Source of the DNA: Ochotona curzoniae
Taxonomy: Eukaryota; Chordata; Mammalia; Lagomorpha; Ochotonidae
Reading direction: 5' to 3'
Assembly: GCF_017591425.1 (NCBI RefSeq)
Contig: NW_024466307.1
Span: 7,393,001-7,457,000 of the forward strand
Length of the DNA: 64,000 nucleotides
Below, piece after piece: positions 57,607 through 64,000 of this stretch; the first letter of the stretch is position 1, and each line of letters starts with the position of its first letter. Both the position numbers and the translations under genes were made by a program. The notes beneath the pieces were generated by a model that was not told where the DNA came from, did not search any database, and saw only the letters and a list, made by a program, of their open reading frames with translations.

Positions 57607-57829
57607 TTCACATACTTCTCCTGGGCCAGGATGCTTCTGCTCTGTATGGCTGGAATTCAGCGCTGAACCAGTTCTCTTTGGCTCTGGAAGCCCCTTCAGC
57701 TCAAGATGCAGCTTCTGTCACAGTGAAATCCCTTAATTCCAGCAAGAACTTAATTGCTGTTGTGGGAGCTGCCGACACCCATCTCTACGAGCTGGCCTAT
57801 GTTTCCAGCCATTCTGACTTCGTTCCTAG
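57607..57829 (+). CDS. ADGRV1: ADGRV1 exon 30 of window: last EAR blades
   Basis: 223 bp, phase 1 to 2, 74 residues. VHILLLGQDASALYGWNS, LNQFSLALEAPSAQDA, SLNSSKNLIAVVGAADTHLY and ELAYVSSHSDFVP. 'ALYGWNSALNQF' is the EAR signature and 'THLYELAYVSS' the closing strand. One sequon (NSS). Borders: ccctgcag/TTCACA and GTTCCTAG/gtaggc. The next codon is completed by exon 31 to Ser. Confidence 0.96.
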
Positions 57830-58125
57830 GTAGGCTCAACAATTTGTGCTAAATGTCTGTTTTCTGTAACTTTGTAAGGCAATTCATTTATAAGTCTTTA
57901 TTCAGTGACTGAAAAATACACAAAATGTAAGAACCATTTATTGGCCAGAAACCTGGTTATTATCCCTGGTGCCAAGATACTCCGTAGGGTATATTAAAAT
58001 GCTGTTTTAAAACGTTGTAAGATTCTTCCAAATCTTGGTTATTAGCTAAAAAGTTCTGTACTAATCTGTGTATGTATCTTCAGCTTGTTTTACTCAACTC
58101 ACTTTGTAAATATTTCTTATGCTAG
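57830..58125 (+). other. ADGRV1: Intron 30 of window
   Basis: 296 bp, AT-rich, no repeat seen. Confidence 0.85.
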
Positions 58126-58330
58126 TTCAGGTGAACTTGTATTTGAACCTGGTGACAGAGAAGCTACGATAGCAGTCAATATCCTTGATGATGTGGTTCC
58201 AGAGGAAGAAGAATCCTTCAAAGTTCAACTTAAAAACCCCAGAGGAGGAGCAGAAATTGGTGTCAATGGTTATGTGAAAATAACTATTCTTTCTAATGAT
58301 GATGCCTATGGAGTTGTTGCATTCGCTCAG
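58126..58330 (+). CDS. ADGRV1: ADGRV1 exon 31 of window: second half of Calx-beta repeat 13
   Basis: 205 bp, phase 2 to 0, 68 residues. SSGELVFEPGDREATIAV, NILDDVVPEEEESFKVQL, KNPRGGAEIGVNG and ILSNDDAYG are the back half of a Calx-beta repeat, with no front half directly before it. Its partner is exon 24, on the far side of the propeller. VVAFAQ opens repeat 14. Borders: atgctag/TTCAGG and GCTCAG/gtacct. Confidence 0.97.
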
Positions 58331-58589
58331 GTACCTGAAGTTACAGGGATCTCACAAGTCAAAACAATGTGCACTGTGCATGTGCTAGCTGCCACTGGCA
58401 TGCTTGGAGTCATACCTTGAGTACGTGAGCCTCTTCCTTCCATTCTCTCGGTTACTGTCCTTTTCAGGTGAACTCCCCTGGTCATTTGCAATTTACAAAC
58501 TCGTGTGCTGGACTCTGTGGCTCAACTTGTCCTAATATCAGTTTTTGTACTTAAGCCGTTGAATTTTAAGTCATATCAGTTTAGTTGTC

Positions 58590-58882
58590 CTTTAAAAATT
58601 TATTTGCAAGTTAAGATGGTGCAGATACTTTCTGTCTGCTTCCCAAATAGCTGCAACAACTGCAGCTGGGTCAGGCCAAAGCCAGACATTGGGAACTCCA
58701 GCCAGGTTTTGCATGTGAGTGGCAGGGGTTCAAGGTCTAGGGCATTATCTGTTATTGTCCAAGAAGGCAGTAAGCAGAAACTGGGTTGGAAGCAGAGCAA
58801 TGAGGGCTGAAATTTATGCTTGAGTCTTGGGTGTTGTTAGTATTGCAAGCTGTGACTAAACACATTGCAACTTAATGCCCAC
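58590..58882 (-). mobile_element. C-type SINE, antisense
   Basis: 'ctttaaaaatttatttgcaagtta' tail, 'ctgcttcccaaatagctgcaac', 'ggtcaggccaaagccagacattgg', 'gcatgtgagtggcaggggttcaag', 'ggttggaagcagagcaatgagg'. Confidence 0.9.
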
Positions 58883-60754
58883 TCTGACTAAATTAGTCGT
58901 GTTCTAGGAGTCTGACTATGCTGTTAGCCTTGTAACAAAGGGAAATGCTGAAGCAGAGCCTGAATATACTGTAAAAAGCTCATGAATTTCAGGGCCAAGT
59001 TTTTCATAAAAAGCCTTTTCTGTAACCCCTGTGAGGATCCCTCGTAACACTGTCATTACACATCTCACACAGGATGCAACAGTGGTGTTAGTCCTTGCTA
59101 TTTCCGTGTTTAAGGACAGAGTTTATAACTGGGTTATGAACACATTTTCCCTGAAGAGCTTCCCTGGTCAATTCTCTTGCCCAGACTTCACATTTTTTTG
59201 ACCAGCAAGGTAAAGCAAACATAGCCCCCTAGCATCAGGTTGTCAGTGTGGGTGAGATGTTGCCATCGAGGGAGCTGTATGCCCAGACTGAGTGTCTGGA
59301 GTTTTAATTGAAGGCTGGTCACACAGGTATCCTTTCCTGGTACATACATACCCGAATAGCAGAATCCCCAAAGAACATGTCTAACACAAATCTCACTGGA
59401 CAAATAGTTCAGACATGGGGAGATATTTTAGTTCTGGGAGTAGGAGACCCCTTCTGAAACTGATCTTCATAGACCAGCTGGGAGCCAAATTGGGAGCAGG
59501 TCTTTGTAGGCAGGCCTGCTTTGCATGCTGATGAATTTGGCTTCCAGGGAAATGGTATGGGGGCACGGCAGTTGATACGGCCATACAATCTCCACCCCTG
59601 GCTTTATCCATGCATTAGACAAAAGCCTGACAGCTTGAGTGCTTAGTATGTACCTGACTTTGTATAGGTGGAGGAGAGATGCCCATCTGGCCTGTTTTAG
59701 ACCTCCTGAAGTCTGGGGACAGGGCTGGGCTGGGGAGACCTTGGAGGTTAGAACTACTGTGGTCTACTTGTCCCTCCCACTCACACTGTAGTCTGATTCT
59801 CACTTGGACCTGTTCTGTATCCTGTTCCCCAATTCCACCTGTTCAACTGGAGCCTTACCGCACACGAAACATGCATGATTCCAACAGTTTCCGTGTCTAC
59901 ATCTCCCTTCATGAGTCTTGTTCCATTGAGACATGCTGTACCTATGACTTCTTAATTGTATCCTGAGTTCCTTATGTCCACTCAGAAGGATCCTTAATTC
60001 AGGTCCCTATGTCTGAACAGCCTCATTCTGAGAAGACATTTAGTAAATCATGAGCATTGCTTAAATATTTTTCTGATAGTTTATTAAACCTCATTTTATT
60101 TGCTGCTGCTAATGGAGGCCCTGGAGCAAAAGAGAGGTGTTTAAAAAAGACATTGTCTTCTGATAGGATCACTACTCTGCACTCGAAACAGAAACTACCC
60201 TATGCTTGAAGAAATTACTGTGAGTTGTGTTTTTAGATTATCATAGCAAAAAGATCAAGAGTGACTGCAAAGATGAGAGCATCTTTATTGCCTTTGGAGA
60301 TGTCATGGGTATAATAAGGAGGGAGCCTTTGAAATATTCATTTCGAGGAAAAGCCAGTTAAATGGCTGGCAAGACTGTTACCTGTTGGATGAAGAATGAT
60401 CTAGTCACAAAGGATAGATGCTCAAACGTTGGTCATAGGAAGCAAGCAAGGGATTCTGATGAGAGAGGGATATTTCTGGAAGGTGAAAGAGACTTGCCTC
60501 TAGGTGGGAATGAAAGGACATGAAGCAGAACCAAAGCAGAGGATGTGGATTTAAGGATGACACTGTTCGCAAGTGAGCACCCTGCTTGTGCTGATGAGGT
60601 TACTGTTTCATAAGACGCTGAGATTGTATACTAGGTTTATGCAAAAACAATGGCAGAGACTACCTTGAAGGAGAGGTTTTCCTGCTGAACAGGTTGGTTA
60701 CATGCTAGGAATTTACTATTGAAAACAATGTGCTGTCTGAGAACTGTGTTGTAA

Positions 60755-61055
60755 GGGGTCAGGATTGTGACCTGTTTGCAACACTGGCACCCAGTATCAG
60801 TGCTGGGTCAAGGCCCATTGCTGTGCATTTAATCCAGCTTACTGCTAATGATCTGGGAAGAGTGGGGAATGGCTAAAGTGCTTGAGCCCTTACCACCTAC
60901 ATGGGAGACTCAGAGTTGGTAGTTCCTGGCTTCAGCCTGTCCCACTTTTTGGGGTTGGGGCTATTTGGGGAATGAACCAGCAGGTAGAAGATTTCATGTT
61001 TATCTTTATCACTATCCCTGTTTGTCACTCTTTTATATAAATAATAACAATTTCA
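60755..61055 (+). mobile_element. C-type SINE, sense, degraded
   Basis: 'tcagtgctgggtcaaggccc', 'ttaatccagcttactgctaatgatctggg', 'cctacatgggagactcagagttg', 'tatttggggaatgaaccagcaggtagaag'. Confidence 0.88.
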
Positions 61056-61321
61056 GTTAAAGAAATGATGTACATTTTATGCTCAATTAGAAAAAGAGAA
61101 ATATAGAATTGAAACTAATTTTACAATACTTTTCCTTTTAAGTTAGAAATTTGCTTATTTAAGCTTGCACATTTTAAAATCTTATTTATCCTGTTTCTTA
61201 ACTCCTGTTTTTCCATTTACTATATATTGTTGCCTAGTACTGTGAAGTTGGCAGATGCATAACAAAATGATATATTTCACTAATTTCAAGGTATGTTTGA
61301 TCACTTCTCGGTATTTTTCAG

Positions 61322-61468
61322 AATTCACTGTACAAACAAGTAGAAGAAATGGAACAAGATAACCTGGTAACCTTGAATGTTGAGCGCTTAAAAGGCACAT
61401 ACGGCCGTGTAACTGTGGCATGGGAAGCCGATGGGAGTGTCGGTGATATTTTTCCTACTTCAGGAGTG
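61322..61468 (+). CDS. ADGRV1: ADGRV1 exon 32 of window: strands of Calx-beta repeat 14
   Basis: 147 bp, phase 0 to 0, 49 residues: NSLYKQVEEMEQDNLVTL, then NVERLKGTYGRVTVAWEADG, then SVGDIFPTSGV. The 'ERLKGTYGRVTVAW' strands are classic Calx-beta. Symmetric in phase. Borders: tttttcag/AATTCA and GGAGTG/gtatgt. Confidence 0.96.
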
Positions 61469-61854
61469 GTATGTAATATAGACAATTACTGGAGAGGGTT
61501 CAGTATGGTTACTTTGGGACTACATCCTTTGCTATGATATGTTTTGAGTCTCATCACATCAATGCTACATTCCTAGAGAGAACAGTTTACCAATGGTTTT
61601 GCTGTGGTTACTGTTCTTTTTCTCCTTCTAAGGCAAGATTATCTGTAAAAACTCATCCCTTTGGAAGTTCAGTAGATTGTGGATGTGTTCCAGCCTCATC
61701 AGGAGGATGGAGTGGATCAAACTGGTCATGGAAAGATGGTTGAGAACTGTGTCCAGAGGTTTACAGGGGAGATGGGTCTGCAAGGAAGTGAGGAGGGCAG
61801 GAACATGGAGAGGCAGAAGTTGGTCCATGCAGAACTGTGACTGAGGTTGATGTG

Positions 61855-62100
61855 AGAGGGCCGTGCGGGAGAGCTGGCCCTGTGGACTTGTTCCATGTAG
61901 GACTGAGCCCCTGCTGTCTCCGCGTTAGTGGTCCTCGCCCTGAAGCTGCCCTGTGAGTGTAGCATGCGCAGGAGAGGCTTTGCTGCGTCTGAGGGTGATT
62001 CCCAGGGGGAGACGTGGGAGCAGCAGGAGGATGGATGCAGCAGTCCCACCAAGGACTCGGACGTACATGGGAGATCCGGAAGTTCCTGCTTGAGATGGGT
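61855..62100. other. GC-rich, CpG-containing patch of unclear origin
   Basis: Clearly richer in G+C and CpG than the AT-rich intron around it. Both strands have open frames of about 70-140 codons, as expected from GC richness alone. It joins a SINE 3' half at about 62062, so it may be part of a composite retroelement. I do not recognise it. Confidence 0.5.
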
Positions 62101-62215
62101 TCCGCTCGGGGATTTAAAGCCATTTGGGGAGTGAACCATCAGACAAATGATCTTTCTTTCTGTCTCATCTTCTCTCTGTAAATCTGCCTTTCCAATAAAA
62201 GTAAACTGTAAAGAA
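62062..62215 (+). mobile_element. C-type SINE 3' half, sense
   Basis: 'gtacatgggagatccggaag', 'gccatttggggagtgaaccatcagac', 'gtaaatctgcctttccaataaaagtaaa'. The head of the element is missing or replaced by the GC-rich patch. Confidence 0.9.
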
Positions 62216-62530
62216 AACGTGGGGTGTGCTACCTGTTACTTTCTGTAGGTCTTTATATGTGGACACTAATATAGAGGGTCCCAAGGGGACGAGTTACTTC
62301 GTATTGTAATGAAGAGTGGGCTGTGGTGGTTGGACAGTAGGATTTACTTTGGTTTTTCCTAAGGAGCTTGGACTTTGAATATGAAATGTAGCTCACTTAC
62401 CAGTAGAATCATGCTATACTATTTAACATCTGTTTTTCAGTGATGGCACATTAGCAAAGTCAAGCTGTTTGAAATTTTTGACTGCATCGGATTGCAAGAT
62501 AAGTGGAATGATGTTTCTTTCCTATTTTAG

Positions 62531-62786
62531 ATTTCCTTTGCTGAAGGGCAGGCGCTGTGTATGATCACCCTGACTGTTCTCGCTGATGACATCCCAGAGT
62601 TGTCCGAGACAGTGAGCATAACTCTCACCCACATCAGCACAGAAGGAATTGAAGAGCCATCAAAAGTCGCTACCATTGATGGGAGAAGAAGCAAGTCTGT
62701 GCTAACCATTCTGCCCAGTGACTCACCCCATGGCTTGGTGGGCTGGCATGCTGAGTCTCTCTTTGTGAGGGTAGTAGAACCCAGAG
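62531..62786 (+). CDS. ADGRV1: ADGRV1 exon 33 of window: acidic loop of Calx-beta repeat 14, start of repeat 15
   Basis: 256 bp, phase 0 to 1, 85 residues. ISFAEGQALCMITLTVL, ADDIPELSETVSITLTHIS, SKVATIDGRRSKSVLTIL and PSDSPHG end repeat 14. LVGWHAESLFVRVVEPR opens repeat 15. The ending motif is PSDSPHG rather than NDDPYG. Borders: tattttag/ATTTCC and CCCAGAG/gtaagt. Confidence 0.97.
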
Positions 62787-63583
62787 GTAAGTTCCGGTAA
62801 CTATTCAGGCATTAGAAGTTTCCCTGGATAATGTAATTGTAATTACAGGAAATACAAATTCTTTTATGCTTTTTCAGTTTGAAAAGCTTTAATGTTTCCT
62901 GTTTTTATTAGATTTCATGATCATGCTATCATTAAAAATGCCCTTATAAAGAACTCATGAAAGGCTGGTGTGCCATAATAATATCAAGTCACAGCATCAG
63001 AGGGGACTAGTTTCATTCTATTTTCCTTTTTGTCCTTTCTTTGTTCTGCACCTCTACATTTCAAATAAAATCTTTTTAAAAATCGCTATCCTGCAAAATT
63101 TGTGTACTTACTTGAAAGACAGTGTCAGGGAGATGGGGAAGCGGAGGCACTTCTGTTGGCTTTACCCATGCCTGCAACAGCCAAGGCTGGGAAGCCAAGA
63201 GCCAGGGACTTCTCGCAGGTCTCCCATGTGGGTACAGGGGTTCAAGTACTTGGGCCATCTTCCACTGTTTTCCCAGGTGCATTTGCAGGGAGCTAGATCA
63301 GGAAGTGGAGCAACCAGGATTTGATCCGGTGCTCTTGTTGGACACTAGCACTGCATGTGCTGGCTTAACACCCTATGCCACACCATTACACCCCAACCAG
63401 TAGCTCAGAGTAGGTAGCCAAAGCTTATGCCATGCATGCTAGGATGTGGCATTGGAAATAGCAGAACTGGGATAGATAGATGCCACAAATGGGTTCTGGC
63501 TGAGGACAGAAGTCTCCTAGGAGTGTGCATCATCTTAGGCCTCTTTGCCTGACGGAAGCTTACTGGAGACTTGTATCTCACAG
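62787..63583 (+). other. ADGRV1: Intron 33 of window
   Basis: 797 bp with one antisense SINE (63093-63393). Confidence 0.9.
63093..63393 (-). mobile_element. C-type SINE, antisense
   Basis: 'acttgaaagacagtgtcagggagatggg', 'caaggctgggaagccaagagccagggacttctcg', 'caggtctcccatgtgggtacaggggttcaag', 'ggagctagatcaggaagtggagc', 'gccacaccattacaccc'. Confidence 0.94.
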
Positions 63584-63786
63584 AGAACATTAGCATCCTT
63601 CAGTTACGAATTGTTCGAGAGAGAGGATTGTTTGGAGACATTGCAGTTCACTTGGTAGCGAAGCCCAATTCCTTGCTGCATGTTAATAATCAAGCTACTG
63701 AGAATGAAGATTATGTGCTGCAAGAGGCCATGGTAATCATCAGAGAAAACGTAACGGAAGCTCACGCTGAAGTTGCCATTTTGCCG
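63584..63786 (+). CDS. ADGRV1: ADGRV1 exon 34 of window: strands of Calx-beta repeat 15
   Basis: 203 bp, phase 1 to 0, 68 residues. ENISILQLRIVRERG, LFGDIAVHLVAKPNS, NNQATENEDYVLQEAM and ENVTEAHAEVAILP. It stops directly before the expected acidic loop (DDLPELEE in the human sequence I recall), which must lie beyond the window. Two sequons (NIS, NVT). Borders: atctcacag/AGAACA and TTGCCG/gtgagt. Confidence 0.96.
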
Positions 63787-64000
63787 GTGAGTCTCACACT
63801 CCTGAGTACAATGTGATATGGGAGATGCTTTTCATGGTGAAGTGGTGATGCTCTTATGTGTAAAAATGATTTTCCAGAGGATGCTGTGTGGCCTTTTAAA
63901 GTCTGTTGATCGTTTGCATTTACTTTTAAGCTGGGATAGTGCTTAAATGAAACAGGAAGCATTGAATTTGAATTGTGTGTCTGGATCTACTGATACACTG
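63787..64000 (+). other. ADGRV1: Start of intron 34 of window (continues outside)
   Basis: Begins gtgagt and runs to the end of the window. Nothing recognised. Confidence 0.9.

Larger units (their letters stand above)
58331..61321 (+). other. ADGRV1: Intron 31 of window
   Basis: 3.0 kb. An antisense SINE (58590-58882) and a sense SINE (60755-61055). The stretch 59.39-59.97 kb is GC-richer with short chance frames on both strands and no recognised content. Confidence 0.88.
61469..62530 (+). other. ADGRV1: Intron 32 of window
   Basis: 1.1 kb. A GC-rich patch with CpGs (61855-62100) runs into a sense SINE 3' half (62062-62215). Confidence 0.88.
1..64000 (+). other. ADGRV1: ADGRV1 gene body, internal part (34 exons)
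   Basis: The spliced + strand exons read as one open frame of 2,276 codons made of Calx-beta repeats interrupted by an EAR/EPTP propeller. I know this order only from ADGRV1, and many stretches match my memory of the human protein. ADGRV1 (about 6,300 residues in human) is an adhesion GPCR whose huge ectodomain forms ankle links between growing stereocilia and periciliary links in photoreceptors, working with usherin, whirlin and PDZD7. Fourteen acidic motifs of the type DDxPExxE and fourteen repeat-ending motifs of the type NDDPYG recur through the frame. Introns run from 96 bp to 5.3 kb. Signal peptide, LamG-like domain, GAIN/GPS, seven helices and the PDZ-binding tail lie outside. Not seen: promoter, 5' or 3' end. 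Confidence 0.97.

Noticed and set aside
59395..59975. GC-richer stretch in intron 31 with ORFs on both strands
   Set aside because: No domain, splice context or repeat could be recognised; frames are short and overlapping on opposite strands.
61726..62139. 137-codon minus-strand ORF
   Set aside because: It overlaps the GC-rich patch, where long chance frames are expected. The overlapping 120-codon frame in another register is equally long, which argues against coding.
1..64000. tRNA genes
   Set aside because: Several B-box-like words (ggttcaagtcc, ggttctaatcc) occur, but all sit in tRNA-derived SINE heads without a cloverleaf.
1..64000. Bacterial-type systems, CRISPR arrays, operons or integrated viruses
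   Set aside because: Spliced vertebrate gene with SINE-filled introns; no regularly spaced repeats and no retroviral gag/pol/env frames were seen.

Overview
This 64 kb window is vertebrate nuclear DNA. It lies inside a single very large gene that I recognise as ADGRV1 (VLGR1/GPR98/MASS1), the giant adhesion G-protein-coupled receptor of hair-cell ankle links and the photoreceptor periciliary membrane, and the Usher syndrome type 2C gene. All coding sequence is on the + strand. It falls into 34 exons with GT-AG borders that join into one uninterrupted reading frame of 6,828 nt (2,276 codons). Both ends of the gene lie outside: the window opens in an intron, closes in an intron, and holds no promoter, start codon, transmembrane region or stop.

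The host is most likely a lagomorph, probably a pika (Ochotona). The introns carry more than thirty copies of the lagomorph tRNA-derived C-type SINE, some with the 'cctcgccttgaacgcgc...gggatcccatatgggc' head and 'cctctccaataaaaataaa' tail I associate with pika, plus a lagomorph-type L1 3' end. The genus rests on recalled repeat consensus, not on a search.

Protein layout, with exons numbered within the window. Exons 1-2 end a first Calx-beta repeat. Exons 3-6 are a second repeat, carrying a small Gly/Ser/Asp-rich insert encoded by exon 5. Exons 6-13 are a compact run of six more boundaries, including the long exon 7 (610 bp, parts of two repeats) and exon 12 (812 bp), which contains a four-cysteine, PAN/apple-like insertion. 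Exons 13-23 hold four more repeats, each cut into three or four exons. Exons 23-24 begin another Calx-beta repeat. Exons 25-30 then encode the EAR/EPTP beta-propeller, and exon 31 supplies the missing second half of that Calx-beta repeat, so the propeller sits inside it. Exons 31-33 make a further repeat and exons 33-34 start one that runs out of the window. In the protein all of this is extracellular, N-glycosylated and calcium-binding, upstream of the GAIN/GPS and seven-helix parts.

About 89% of the window is intron. It holds C-type SINEs (about 12 sense, 21 antisense), L1 3' tails, MIR remnants, short microsatellites and one GC-richer patch near 61.86-62.10 kb. I saw no second gene, no structured RNA gene and no exotic system. 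The parts most worth a second look are the nested propeller, the cysteine-rich insertion of exon 12, the skippable exon 5, three weak splice donors and the GC-rich patch.
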